Of a stretch of DNA of 64,000 nucleotides, positions 23,203 to 34,667 are shown piece after piece (the first letter of the stretch is position 1; each line of letters opens with the position of its first letter). The translations under genes and the position numbers were made by a program. The notes beneath the pieces were generated by a model, which did not search any database, was not told where the DNA came from, and saw only the letters and a list, made by a program, of their open reading frames with translations. Origin of the DNA: Scedosporium boydii (Eukaryota > Ascomycota > Sordariomycetes > Microascales > Microascaceae); contig NJFT01000006.1 of assembly GCA_002221725.1 (NCBI GenBank), positions 310,001 through 374,000 on the forward strand. The letters run 5' to 3'.

Positions 23203-23858
23203 TTACTCCTTGAAGACGCCATTGCCGAAGCCGAGGCTGTTGAGAGTGCCGGCAGAAAGGACTGTAAAGAACTGTGTTAGTGATCTGTCGCGATCTACCA
23301 TGTTGCAGTGGATCTTTGCGGGATAAACTTACGGCCAGTGGGCTGAACGAAGCTGGTGATCTGAGTGCTGATAACCTGGTCGATGCCAAGGGAGAATTGG
23401 CTGAAGGGGGAGATGAAGCCGCCGAGGGTACCGAAGTCAACGAAGGGGACGACACCACCAGCGAAGTTGACACCGTTGATGAGACCAGCGTTGCCGAGCC
23501 AGCTGAGGAGGAGAGCGCTCTGCAGGCCGAGGATGTGGTTGAGCTGGAGGAACTGGTTGCCGGCACCGAAGGAGAAGAGGTCAGAGAAGGGGTCGAAGGC
23601 AAGACCCTGGTTGATGATGAGCGACGAGAAGATGTCGTTGCGGAAGCCGTTGAAGGCGGCGAGGTAGGCGATGTTCAAGTTGTTGAAGGCGAAGTTGTTG
23701 GCGCCAAGGACATCGAAGCCAGAGCCGAACTGGAGACCAGTGGCGAACTGGTTGAATCCACCGAGGGAGAAACCGCGCTTCTCCTCAGCCTCCTTAGGGG
23801 CGGGGGCGGCCGCAGCGAGGGTGGCAAGAGCGCCGACGAAGATGCTGGTGAACTTCAT
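23203..23858 (-). CDS. Secreted hydrophobic Gly/Phe/Leu-rich protein (paralogue A)
   Basis: Exons 23858-23333 and 23261-23203, with a 71-bp intron (GTAAGT/ACAG, phase 1), give 194 residues. The N-terminus MKFTSIFVGALATLAAAAPAP is a clear signal peptide, and EEKR at about residues 25-28 fits a Kex2 processing site. The mature part is rich in Phe, Gly, Leu and Asn with few charges and has no cysteine, so it is not a hydrophobin or disulfide-rich effector. The order of segments (LQLNHILGLQSALLL, GLINGVNFAGG, FGTLGGF) matches the protein at 26986-27902, as does the phase-1 intron near the C-terminus. I do not recognise a named family. A surface-active or wall-associated role is a guess. Confidence 0.75.
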
Positions 23859-26800
23859 TTTGAAGGAGAGAGAGTGGGGGAGGGTGTTTTGGATTAAAAG
23901 TTATAAAAACAAATGAGCACAGCTCTGAATGTTCAACGAAAGTTTAAGAAAGGAGCGAGAGCGAACAGCGAGCACAGCTATTGATGATGTTTGTTAGCAA
24001 GGCTGATCCCGAAGCTGATGGTAGTAGGTACCCGAGGGGTAGTAGTAATAGGGATTGGGGGTAGGAGTAGTGGCGGTAGTGGGAGTAGCTTACCTCTGAA
24101 GAGAATGAAAAGAAAGAATGAAGATTGGACTGGAGTTGTTGGCTTGAGAATGGGATGAGGAACAAAGGAAAAACAGTTGAAGGACGAGACGAGTTGCATC
24201 TTATATAACAAATCGAGACGCAAAGGTCGACGCATGATAAAGTTCTAAGCATTACCAAGTAAGCGATGCCAAGCCTTGGGTAAGGGGGTGTCGGCCGGAA
24301 GTCCAGGCGATGCCAGATCCCGAGTGTGTCAGATATCAGGCGTCCCTTAGACGGAAGTAGATAGTTAAAACAGGGTAGGGCAGGGGTGGGAAAGGAAGGG
24401 TGACGGGAAAGCACCCGAGTGACATTGGGGGGGACACGCCAGGACGCCACGGTGGGGGGCGTGTGTGCGTGCGCTCTCTGCAAAGGCTGCATATGGATAA
24501 ACAGCGAGCCTCGAGCCCTTGCGAGATTAAACCGCGCAGATCCTCGTCGGTGTGGCGAGATGGGGAAGTCAAGCCAAGTGGTGGTGGTCTAGGCTAAGAG
24601 ATCCTACGTTCTAAGTCCTAAGGTTGCGATCGTGAGTCCACTACGAAGTAACCTCTCAGTTGGAATTTCGGAGGGTTGCCATTGGCTCTGGGACCGCAGC
24701 AAAATGTCCGATGCCAGGATCATCAGCCTTCTTCCTTCTGCACAGCTTGAGAGAAGGACTTGAGACGTCATGCTCGGAAGTGCGTGTCACCGAAACGAGG
24801 GTCAGCGGACAAAAGGTTACCGCAGGATCGTGGGGAGAAGTCAACAGGGCCCTGAAGATTCAAAGTGACTTGGCATTTAAGCTTCCGGTCTAATATGGAG
24901 AGAGCACGAGCGAGGGACAGCGGACAAGGGACTTGGAAGAGCTTATCAGGGTACCCGCTCTCATGCCGACGGTGGGTGGCATTCTCAGGTACCGGTGGCG
25001 ATAAAAGTCAAGTTAAAGCGTCCGACCCTACAGCTTGATCGACGGCATGGGTAGAAAAGTCGTTTCGCGATGTTTCGACAGTACAAAGCGAGATGGCTGG
25101 AGAGAGCCTCACCAAGACTTTGGTCGCAAAGCCAGCAACCAGATGACAGCTTGTCGTCCGATGCCTATTTGGGACTAGACTTTGTTCATTGTAGCAGCGG
25201 CGTCGTGGCAGGCCCACTGAGAATACCCCCTTACCCCTTCGGCAGAGGCCCATGTGGAGGTGCGGGCCTGAAGCACCACCAGGGCTTGGCTTGTGGCTTT
25301 CTTGTTTAGCGGGCCCGGGTGTAGTTATTGCGTAGCACTCAAGGCAAACAGGTACGACGCAATCTGCCCAAGATCTCATCGAAGACTCCATATGTGAGGC
25401 ACTGGCTAAATGCTCCCCCATCATTCCTTCCCACCCCTGTCATCCGTGCTTGAGGCTCAAGGTCTAGGCGGGTTGAGGGGGGGAGGGCTATACAGTTGAT
25501 TGGTTGGAAACCTCCAAGGGGTCTATCGGTTGGTCGCAGTTGCAGTTTAAGGTTTAAAGGATGCTCGCACTTTCCGATAGAGACTTGCTGGAGTAGTGGG
25601 GCGACTAACATTTTGGACCAATCGGCGCCTTTTCTCGTGGCTGATCCCTGTCGCCAAAGCCACAGATCCTTCCCATCTTCAAACGTCTTTTAGGCTTGGC
25701 AGGTGCCCCCCCTGCACGGGTCCGTGTCCCCATTGTTTAACTCGAGCTCGGCTTGCTTGGTGTGATCAGCATCTCAAACATCCCACACGTCGCAGGTTCA
25801 AGCTGAGGCAGTCCGACGCCTTATTACCGCTTTATATCGTCGAGGATTCCTAGCACGGAATCTCATCCATTCCGAAAAACAAAATTTAGCAAGATGCGAG
25901 ATATGCGTCCCGCAACTCTGTTTGGTTTTAGCCTCTGACTCACTGCGCACTGTTAGAACCGTCCGATGTTGTGATTTTGATCTTGCCCATTGGATTTCCG
26001 GGATTTGGCAAACATCATACGGAACTGCTGATCTTGGGCATGAGAAACGCGATTGCCCTCAGTGTCTATTTCTAGAACGGAGCCTCGTCGAACAGCATTG
26101 CATCCATACTAATTGTGCCCACGAGAAGGTCCCTCCCGAACCCTCCGGTCTTTTTAGAGTTTGGCCGGGGTTCAAACGTAAGGAGAGTGTTTCTTCTACA
26201 GCCTTGGCCATGCGGCAGTGATGTCCCTACAATCAATCCTTGTCGGATCTGTGGACCGGAAAACTAAATCGCCGGGGAAACAGAGGATCGAAGGTCATCC
26301 CAATCTCTCAATCCTGGCTATCGTCGATTGCGAGCTCCCGGACGCAGATGAGGTGCAACCCTCGGCTCTGATATTGATGGCCTGAATCGAGAACTCCTTG
26401 CTGAGATTCGGCGGCCTCGTTGCAACCATCCGGGTCCGAGGCCCACGTCACGGCGACCCGCATGCGGAGTCGGTTCACCTGTCAACCAGACACACTTACT
26501 ACCATCTCGTAACCAATTTCGTCTGATGAAATTCAATACAATAAGCTAAACTGGGATACGCTGTATCTATTGCCCTGTCTGATAATGTGAACTTGAATCT
26601 TCCGTAGTCTCGTCCACTTTCACCACAAAATCCGCACTAGAGCAAGGAGGACAAGATGGGTAATTTTGACGTTGCAGGTGATAATAGCGACAAGTCGATG
26701 TTCAATTTAATATTCTGCCCAGAAGTTATTAATTTCCCTCTCGGACCTCCAAGGACGAAATGTGCACCAAGCAGCCATGAAACGACTTCTTCCGTAAGTC

Positions 26801-26985
26801 TAAGACTAATTGTAAGGCCAGCGTGGATCAGATCAAAACTGAATTCTCTTCCTCTGCTTCTTCCACCAACAGTAAAAGTCCTCTCACTCGCATTCTGTGA
26901 TAGGCTCAAAACTCTTGCAGAACCTTCTGCACCAATCTACCAACTCTTCAGGATAGATTTCCCTGAGACTATACATTACACGTAC
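23859..26985. other. Intergenic region between the two secreted paralogues
   Basis: 3.1 kb without a supported gene. The first 400 bases upstream of 23858 should hold the promoter of paralogue A. Open frames at 25008-25424 (minus) and 25922-26221 (plus) have no domain or supporting splice sites. CTACGAAGTA at 24641-24650 is one of the dispersed palindromic motifs. Confidence 0.4.
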
Positions 26986-27902
26986 TTAACGAGTGAAATC
27001 AGAGAGATCATCCTCTTCCTCTTCGTCATTGTTGTCGTTATTGTTATTGTTGTTGTTGTTGCTGTTGCTGTTATTGTTCCTGCCGTTGCCTCGGTTAAGA
27101 TCGTTAACGTTGATGCCTTCATAAAACGTTAGCCTGTGGTTCACTTGCCATATCAAAAGCCGCAGAGATGACGCTCAGCCGAGCAGTAAGGGGGCGCTTC
27201 CTGACAGCCTCCTCACCCTTCTTGGGCTACCCACGAGGCCGAATACATCGTAGAATAGGCTAGTCACTCACCAAGACTCGCTGCCAGATCTTCAACATTC
27301 AAGTTGTTGATCCCATTAAGACCGCTGAGACCGCCGAATCCGTTAAAGCCACCGCGGAAACCACCGATATTTCCGAATCCAGTGAAACCAGCGCTGATGA
27401 GGTTGCCGCGAATGAGACCGAAAGCATCGTTGATACCAAGTCGTCCAATGCTAAGGAGCTGGGCGATCTGCTGGAAGGCGAGGAACATCTGGAGCTGCGC
27501 GTTGAATCCGAAGCCAATGAAGTCATCGATAGAGACGATCCCACTGAAACCAAGACCGTTGAGCATGGCGTCGAGGACGGTGGCAAGGTCAAGCTCATGC
27601 TGGCTGAGGTTGTCGATGTTGAGAACGTCGGTAACGCCGAGATTTATGAAATCGCTGAGCGAGAAATCATCGAAGTTGAGGCTACTCGTCTGAGACGAGA
27701 CATCTTCGTCTTCGATCTGGGTCCTGACCTCCGAGTTCTCTTCCTCGCCCTCGACCTCGGCGTCGACGTCGGCCTCTTCAGCATCGGTGGAGGTGTCCGT
27801 TGAGTTCTGGCGGACAACCAGAGGGCCGTGCCTCGAGTTTTGAGGGACAGTGGCTGCGGAGGCCACACCAGCGGCGACAAGAAGAATGGTGAACACCTTC
27901 AT
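26986..27902 (-). CDS. Secreted acidic and Gly-rich protein with asparagine-run C-terminus (paralogue B)
   Basis: Exons 27902-27272 and 27116-26986, joined in phase 1 over a 155-bp intron (GTGAGT; CTAAC branch; GAAG acceptor), give 253 residues. I chose MKVFTILLVAAGVASAA at 27902 as start because it is a classical signal peptide; the longer frame upstream is leader. Residues about 35-75 are acidic (Asp/Glu/Ser/Thr). The core (about 95-205) is hydrophobic and Gly/Phe-rich (LQMFLAFQQIAQLLSIG, GFTGFGNIGGFRGGFNG). The second exon encodes an Asn/Ser tract from AAC/AAT repeats followed by DEEEEDDLSDFTR. Segment order and intron phase match the gene at 23203-23858. No named family recognised. The acceptor could be shifted by a few bases, but the frame is well supported. 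Confidence 0.7.
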
Positions 27903-29754
27903 CTTGGTTGAAGTTAAAAGGAAAGACAGTTGAATAATATCTAAAGAATGGAACTTGATTGCGTTAGAGAGCCCGTAACCAGGCATTGGTGATGATGACA
28001 TTGGTGGAGAAGCTCTCAAGATTCTTATATCATGTACTCACCTTGTTCAACAAGACCGTAGTAAGAAGAAACGAAAGAGCGCAGCTGAAGTTATCACGAA
28101 TGTATTAGCTAGAAAGAACTTCAACTAAATCTGCGGGAGGAGACCTTCATCGTACGAACCTCTACAACGACCGAAGTAGGTATGCGAAGAGAAAGAACGA
28201 CTTTGAAACAGGGAAAAAGCGGCGAGAATATCCAAGAAACGGGATGCCGAGATGTCTTATATTGAGATTGATGGGAGCCCAACGCGGGGATGTCCCGATG
28301 TGATAGACGAGCATGATTATCCATCCACAAACCGATCTTATGCGGCCGACTGCCTTCACAGCCTACAGTCAAGTCTGCCCATACAATAGGTGAGTGACGC
28401 CACCTACTCTGTCACTCATCATAGGATGACAGTATATTGGCGCAAGACATTCTGATCGCAAATCGCAGGGGCGGGTCGAAAGTTAGATCGACTCGGTCGA
28501 TCAAACCGAGTCGAGCCAGTTATGAGAGCGGACAACTAGACTAACATCAGAAAATTGCGGCCAAAATTCTAAGCTTAAATGCCCATGCCTCTTAACATGC
28601 CAAGTCCAGACCAGCTTTCTTCTTTCCCTGGTAACGTATCAGGGGGCGGGATGTGATGCAAAATTGTTAGCACCGCACCTTGTTCTTGCTGTGATTTCGG
28701 TGCACGGAACTAACGTGATACTCTTCGGAACACACCCAAGCCGTCTCAGGTGCGAAAATGATCTTCGGAATTGACGGAAATTCTACAGGTCCGGAGCCAC
28801 TGAGCAGGGTAGTCGCAGCGGCGAAGAAAACCGGGCTAGATTGGTTTAATTCTCCGGTCGATAATTGCGAGCGCGTGAGCGAGCACATGATGTGCTGGCT
28901 TGGCAACGACCGGGTGAAGGCCGAGATGTCTCCGGAGGGGCATGGTGACGAAGCCGACACGACCGTGATGGATGAGGCGAAGAAATGGGTTCAGAGAAGG
29001 AAAACATGGAAAATGTGAAGACCTACGACGAAAGTGACAGATAGGACAAGGAAGAGGATTGTGCGATGTTGAAGCATCGTCAACATTGATGGTCATGGTT
29101 TGGTCATGGAGGACCGGGAAAGACGCCAGTGTGAGCACTTCCCTTTCAATGGTCAACGGACGGCAACTTGCACGAAGGATTTGCATCCTTCAATCGCCCG
29201 GCCCAAGTTGATCCTCGGTGCCTCGTCAGGCCCATTCCAGAACAAAACTTCTATCCGACTTGGAGGTCAGATATAGCCGATATGGAACTCCCAGCCTTCT
29301 TGGAAGCGGGATCAAGAATGAACCACCCACAGGGCCGCGGGCATCTTTCTGAGGTCAAAGCTGCAGAAGAACTACGCCTACACATAACCTGGTTTGAATG
29401 AATGCTCTATCGAATATATCATGTCTAACTCCTGCCATGGAAATTGCTTCCCAGTGCTAATCTAGTAAGACATCTTGTTGTAAGTGACCCTTCCCGCAAT
29501 TCCCGCCCGACAAGACGATCGATCCAACAATTCGAGAGTATCTCGATTAAAGCTACCCGAAAGCCATTGGTGCGCTCTCCGTCTTCCATGAGCCACTCTA
29601 GAATCGTGGTCCATCTCGAGGACAAAGTTGCATTCGGCAACATCCGCTCGATTGTCGAAATTGCCCTGCAGAATAGGTTGAAGGAAGCCGCGCATCACAA
29701 TGAGAGGGCGAGAACGTTGGGAGTCGAGATTTAATTGTACAATATATTTTTGAT
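27903..29754. other. Intergenic region with unassigned short frames
   Basis: 1.85 kb. Short open frames on the plus strand at 28758-29018, 29168-29401 and 29444-29734 are not recognisable and I found no convincing splice joins between them. The last (ending in a Lys/Glu/Ala-rich helix) is the most protein-like. The segment upstream of 27902 is the promoter of paralogue B. Confidence 0.35.
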
Positions 29755-30144
29755 TTAAGTTCTCACATCAGGTGAGGTTTCCGTTGGCCTCGCGAGCTTC
29801 GAATCACTTGGCTTGTTGTGAAAGCCCAGCATTTCTCCTAATATTCCACCCGGCTTCGGTACGGGGCATTGTCGGGTACCGCGATCCTCCAACAAGCTGG
29901 CTCCGGCTTCTTCGGTGGTCTTCTCGAACTGCGCCATTCCATTCCTGATTTCGACCGAGCTGGCCGACCTCCTTCTCATCCGTCTCCCGTGCTCGTCTAA
30001 TATCGTTTCACCGTCGGCAAATGCAACTCGGGGGGCTGGACAGGGTAGGACGTGGGGGAGGGCGACGACGAAGAAACTGGCGACGACGGCGGTTGCGAAT
30101 AAGGACGAGGTCATCCTCGACCGAGGATGAAGATGGGGTGGCAT
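29755..30144 (-). CDS. Small protein with N-terminal membrane segment, family not recognised
   Basis: A single exon of up to 129 residues; MTSSLFATAVV at 30114 (119 residues) is the likelier start because it opens directly into a hydrophobic segment (ATAVVASFFVVALPHVL). That segment is followed by a CPAPRVAF motif, a basic patch (GRRMRRR) and a second cysteine motif, CPVPKPGGILGEMLGF. The repeated C-P-x-P pattern after a single anchor suggests a conserved fungal membrane or mitochondrial inner-membrane protein, but I cannot name the family. It is divergent from ppg1 with a 0.6 kb gap. The coding call rests on the ordered motifs and the hydrophobic start. Confidence 0.55.
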   Translation of the reverse strand: MPPHLHPRSRMTSSLFATAVVASFFVVALPHVLPCPAPRVAFADGETILDEHGRRMRRRSASSVEIRNGMAQFEKTTEEAGASLLEDRGTRQCPVPKPGGILGEMLGFHNKPSDSKLARPTETSPDVRT

Positions 30145-30748
30145 GATGTCCGGGAGCTCGAGGAGAGGAAGCTGCCAATTGATCTCAATTGAGGGTCAGC
30201 ATGCTGGAAAGAGTGAGGAGTTGGATAGGCAGAGGAATACCTATGAATTACACATCATCAAAAGGCCCAGGTTCGCCGAACAGACACTCCGGGGGAGGAT
30301 CGAGGGAGTAGTCTGGTGATTTCGCGATCGTGATGAGAGCTAAATCTGTTTTTCGGCTTTCAAGCAATTGGCTCACTTCTCATTGGATCGTCGGTCTTGC
30401 AGACCACAATCGCATGTCACGTCAGCTTATGTAACATGGATCATTATCTGATCGATCTATCGGCCGTCGACAGCTTTTGACAGCTGTACATACGCCCAGT
30501 GCTGTTACTCAGTGTCGAGTTACTGCCTCGCCTATGTCGCAGCAACCTTGAATCTTGACGAAATCCTGGACCTCGCAAATCGTCGGTCGTTCTCCCATCT
30601 CCAGCATTGATTAAACGGTATGCGATATTAGACAAACCATAAAGCTTCTCGTCCGGTCAGTTCGCGCATAGCCTCGCGACGCACACTCCGCTAAGCAATC
30701 GATATCCTTTGATCGGGAACTCGACCGAACCGGACCCAGACCGCGACG
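30145..30748. promoter_or_regulatory. Divergent intergenic region upstream of ppg1
   Basis: About 600 bases between the small membrane-protein gene and ppg1. It should hold both promoters. No gene seen. Confidence 0.4.
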
Positions 30749-32239
30749 ATGAGTGACCTCGACAAGTACGCGCTTCCCCACCATCACCATGAAAATCTGA
30801 GCTGGGTAGCTCAGCCCTTCCACCCCTCGAGATTTCTGACAATTTCTCTAGGGCGATTGCGCAGCTTCGCGCATGTAGACCCATACCCGAAGCCCAAGTC
30901 CGCGAAATCTGCCACAAAGCGAGGGAGCTTCTGATCGAGGAAGGAAACGTCGTCACCGTTACCGCCCCTGTCACGGTATGTCCGCACAACGCGATTTCTG
31001 GAAGGAAGGAATCGAACCGGATGAATCTAATACAAGGATGGTAGATATGTGGCGATATCCATGGCCAGTTCCATGACCTCATGGAACTGTTCCGCGTCGG
31101 CGGTGACCCTCCTGACACAAAATATCTTTTTATGGGTATGGGAGTCTTGCAACCCCAGTCGCATATCGCGCGGCTAACTCCTACTGACTCGTGAATCCTG
31201 GTTTTGTGCGATAGGCGACTTCGTTGATCGTGGCTTCTACTCCCTCGAATCGTTCCTTCTCCTGCTCTGTCTCAAGGTCCGATACCCAGACCGGATGACT
31301 CTCATTCGTGGTAACCATGAGTCGAGGCAAATTACGACGGTTTACGGTTTCTATGACGAATGCCTTCGAAAGTACGGAAGCGCCAATGTATGGCGGTATT
31401 GTTGTGACATTTTCGACTACCTCGCACTCGGTGCGATAATCTTAGGCGCTTCAAACTACCTCTCATCAGAACCCGAGGATAAAGACATTGAAATCCAGGT
31501 CTGCGATCAGAACGGCAGCGTAATGAGCCGATTCCCGCGCCGGACTCAGGAAGTAAACAGCTCTCCGTCGCAGCAGGCCAAAGCCTCAAATGGTGCGGCC
31601 AGCGGTGGTAAAACGGGTCCTCCCGGCTCGGGCGCATCCGGATCCAGTGGTGGCACACTGGGAAATCCCGCGGGAGCTGTCCTGTGTGTCCATGGCGGCC
31701 TCAGCCCTCTTATCGATACGGTGGACAAGATCCGCCTACTTGACAGGAAGCAGGAGGTCCCCCATGAAGGTGCCATGTGCGACCTGCTATGGTCCGACCC
31801 AGATGAGATTGACGGATGGGGCTTGTCGCCCCGCGGCGCGGGATTCTTGTTCGGCGCTGATATTGTCAAGGTCTTCAATCACCGCAACGACTTGTCGTTG
31901 ATTGCCCGCGCGCACCAGCTTGTCATGGAAGGTTTTAAGGAAATGTTCGACTCGTCCATCGTAACCGTCTGGTCGGCACCCAATTACTGCTATAGATGCG
32001 GAAACGTTGCCGCGGTGCTTGAACTGACGGAGGACGAGGGCGGCACTGGTGTGTTCCAGAGGAGCAACGGCGACGTCAATAGGAGCGACGGCGGTTCGGG
32101 CGGGTTCAGGGGAGTGATGGTTGAGAGCGAGCATGAACCCAGGAGCGGGCCTGCAAGGCGGTACCGAGTTTTTCAGGCGGCTCCTCAAGATTCTAGGGGA
32201 ATGCCGGCGAAGAAGCCCGTTGCTGACTACTTCTTGTAA
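30749..32239 (+). CDS. ppg1: Ppg1-type serine/threonine protein phosphatase (PP2A-like)
   Basis: Exons 30749-30765, 30852-30975, 31045-31135 and 31215-32239 give 418 residues; all introns (86, 69, 79 bp) have consensus ends. The first coding exon is only 17 nt (MSDLD plus two bases). PPP-family motifs are in order: GDIHGQ, GDFVDRG (split by intron 3), RGNHES, VHGG, RAHQLV, and the PP2A-like C-terminal DYFL, whose Leu is a methylation site in PP2A. These contribute the metal ligands of the dinuclear centre. Between LGASN and VLCVHGG there is an insert of about 65 residues rich in Gly/Ser/Pro, absent from plain PP2A. Ppg1 acts with Far/STRIPAK-like complexes in yeast and affects glycogen and mitophagy; here that is known of the family, not seen. 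Confidence 0.92.
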
Positions 32240-32656
32240 GATTAAGATACCCTGATACTTTTATTCTTTTTTTTTCTTTTTTTTTTTTTCTTCTTTTTTT
32301 TTCTATGGGACTCTTGCCCTCTCCGCCGAGGGTGGATGATTGGATTGGGACAGAGTTGGGCAATGTTCGTTTCTATGAGAGAAGGGTCTGCTCCTGCCGG
32401 TCTTATCTATGGCATTTACGATTCGGCGTTAATGGGTAGTACTTGATGTTCAATCACTTGATAATGGCAATGCAAATATAATGACCAGGCATTTATTCCG
32501 GGGGTAGTAAGTATGTCAAACACGGGGTGGTGCCGGAGGGGAACTTTGGGTATCTCTTGATTGAGTGCTTCCACTATCGAAGGCATTGGTCCCCCTCCCT
32601 GTGAAGGATGCTTAACGGGAAACCTTGCCTCGTCTCATTCTCCCACACAACTCACT
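32240..32656. other. Convergent 3' gap with T-rich runs
   Basis: About 420 bases between convergent stop codons of ppg1 and the next gene. T runs lie at 32262-32302. Probably the 3' UTRs and polyadenylation regions of both. Confidence 0.5.
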
Positions 32657-34288
32657 TCAAACCACCCAGCAGTCGTCTTTTTCGGAGTATATAGGAACAC
32701 AATCAGATTTCGCTTGCCAGAACTCGACGTCAAATTTGGTAAAGATTTTAGGCTTCACCGTCTCAGTCTCAGTGTCAGTCTTCTTAGCTCCACGCTTTTT
32801 GCTTCGAAGCCGGAGCGAAGGAAGAGGCGGCGGTATGTCCGAGCTCTTTAGTTGTGAGACCTTGGACCCTGGGCGACTGGCCCTTGAGCGCGTCCAGGCT
32901 CTAACATCGAACTCTGGGAACCCCGGCAAAGTCATCTGGCGCGAGGCCTGGTACAGGAAGCTGGCGGCGTCCTTCCTCCAGAACTCCTCCCAGAGGGTGG
33001 CGTGGTCTTTTGGAACCGGCGTCTCTACTTTGCGCCGCTTCTTCTTCGGGCCGTCATCTTTGTCTTCTTCCGGACCGGCAGCTTCGGCCGGCCCTAGTCG
33101 CAGAGCTTCCTCGTATTCATCCTGACCCTTATCACCGGCATCTCGGAAGTAAAACAGGAAATTACCTTTTTCGGTCCTGTTTGGTGGTATGGGAGGCAGG
33201 ACTGGGATATAATCCCCTGCTGGTACGTAAGCTCCTGGATCCGGGTTTGAGTCTTCTCCGTGTTCTTCCTCCATCTTCGCGTCTTCTGGGTCTTGGTTTT
33301 CTTTCCTCTTCTTCACGACTTTGTTCCAGGGCAGCTTGCCACAGAATCTTTCAAACCCCCCAGGACCATATTGGCTCGGTTGCGTGAGGCTATGGAAAAA
33401 AAAATCATGTTAGAGAAGAATATGGCGAGAGGACAGGACAAAAACCTACTGGCTTCGTTTCGTAAGGGCAAAGTTGGGGCGCCGGCGTTTAACAGACACC
33501 GTTGATCCATCCGCCTTCTTAACTTCGTCATCAGTCTCCCATACGGGGCCATCCTCTGGGCTGTCTTCCATGACAACGTCTTCCTCATCTTGGGGACCTT
33601 TGTCCGGTTGGGGATCAGCAGGCTCATAATTTACGAACTTATCGTATCGATCCATCCAGTACCGGCTGTACTTCTTGTCGAGCTTCGCGGTCTGAATCTT
33701 GCGATGGTAATATCGCGATGCCATCGTCGACCAAAACAAGACATCAATCTTCGGTGGTATGTCGGAAAAGTCGCCGTAGAAGCTCGGCATTCCATCCATT
33801 TCGTTTGACATCTGTCTGAGGCATCTCGTCCAATGACTTCCCATTAAGAGGTAATATTGCTGCTGCTCCCGGATAACTTCCTTGTTGAGATCCTCTTCAA
33901 ACGTTGGCTGAAGAGATGCAACGCGCGCCAGGATTTCAGTGGCAGTATCGAGAGAGCGCCAAGCTCGCTCCAGGTAATGCTCCACGTCCTCTCTCAAAGG
34001 ATGGGCCAAGGCCCCCAGCTCGCTGGAAGTCATTCTGTTCTTGTTCCATTCTAGGATGTCGACAAAGTTTTGCCATGCTGCTTTGGAGGTTTCCCAGTGG
34101 TCCAGCGCCGATTTTATCAGGTCGTAAAAGATGCGGCAAGCATTTTCGACATCGAATTTCTCGAGCTCGGACATTCGATTGATACCGTAGTCGACGGACG
34201 ACGAGAGCGGCGGTTGCTCCGGGCGCTTGGGCTTGACCAGACCGGTCGTCCTAGGCCCCCGGCCATGGTCCATCAACACCACTGCCAT
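32657..34288 (-). CDS. Unrecognised 523-residue protein
   Basis: Exons 34288-33450 and 33389-32657, joined in phase 2 over a 60-bp intron (GTAGGT; CTAAC branch; CATAG), give 523 residues. The first half is helical, with a long region at about 35-220 (ENACRIFYDLIKSALDHWETS; EQQQYYLLMGSHWTRCL) and a following basic/aromatic stretch (KKYSRYWMDRYDKF). The middle is acidic (DEEDVVMEDSPEDG). The second half has KKRRK-type basic clusters that could be nuclear signals and ends in a compact aromatic segment (FDVEFWQAKSDCVPIYSEKDD). No enzyme motif is visible. An alternative start is MDHGRGPR at 34273. Nuclear location is inference. The gene is tail-to-tail with ppg1. Confidence 0.7.
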
Positions 34289-34417
34289 GGAGTCTTGTTT
34301 TGACTTGCCGATACTGTGTTGGTAAATACGATCGAAACCTCTGTTAGAGGAGAGCAGGACGCCTCACGTTGAAAATCCTAAGGGGAGGTGAGTTTAAACA
34401 TGTTCCGATCCTGACAG

Positions 34418-34667
34418 GGCTTCTAGCTTAGAACCACAACGATCCCATTCCATAGATCTTCTGGTATTGTCCAAGGCATTTTCCAGAGCCTTGGAAGAGC
34501 TCGCCAGAAATCTCCAGCCAGTCCAGGTATCAGCACGCCCAAATCCGGACAGAATCGCAGCCAGTAGACGGAAACAAGATAGATTGAATGCGCAACGCCT
34601 TCATATTCTAGACCGAATCCTTTCGAACACCCGTGAAATGTATGCCCGCATCAAAGAGAAACCCTAA
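34418..34667 (+). CDS. Possible last exon of a small gene
   Basis: An open segment after a CTGACAG acceptor-like site encodes about 83 residues, with a basic helical end (RKQDRLNAQRLHILDRILS; TREMYARIKEKP). It has no in-frame ATG before the helix. One join gives a start: ATG at 34287, donor GTAAAT at 34322, acceptor at 34417, 94 residues in total. That ATG lies in a CCATGG that also contains the start codon of the minus-strand gene, an unlikely layout. It may instead be a non-coding leader or chance frame. Confidence 0.2.

Noticed and set aside
23274..23897. 207-codon acidic open frame on the plus strand
   Set aside because: Antisense to secreted paralogue A; its Glu/Val/Gly composition is the complement of the Phe/Asn/Leu/Pro codons of the real gene.
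31008..31018. Perfect tRNA B-box-like word on the minus strand
   Set aside because: It lies in a ppg1 intron, the flanking bases do not form a T-stem, and there is no A-box or acceptor stem.
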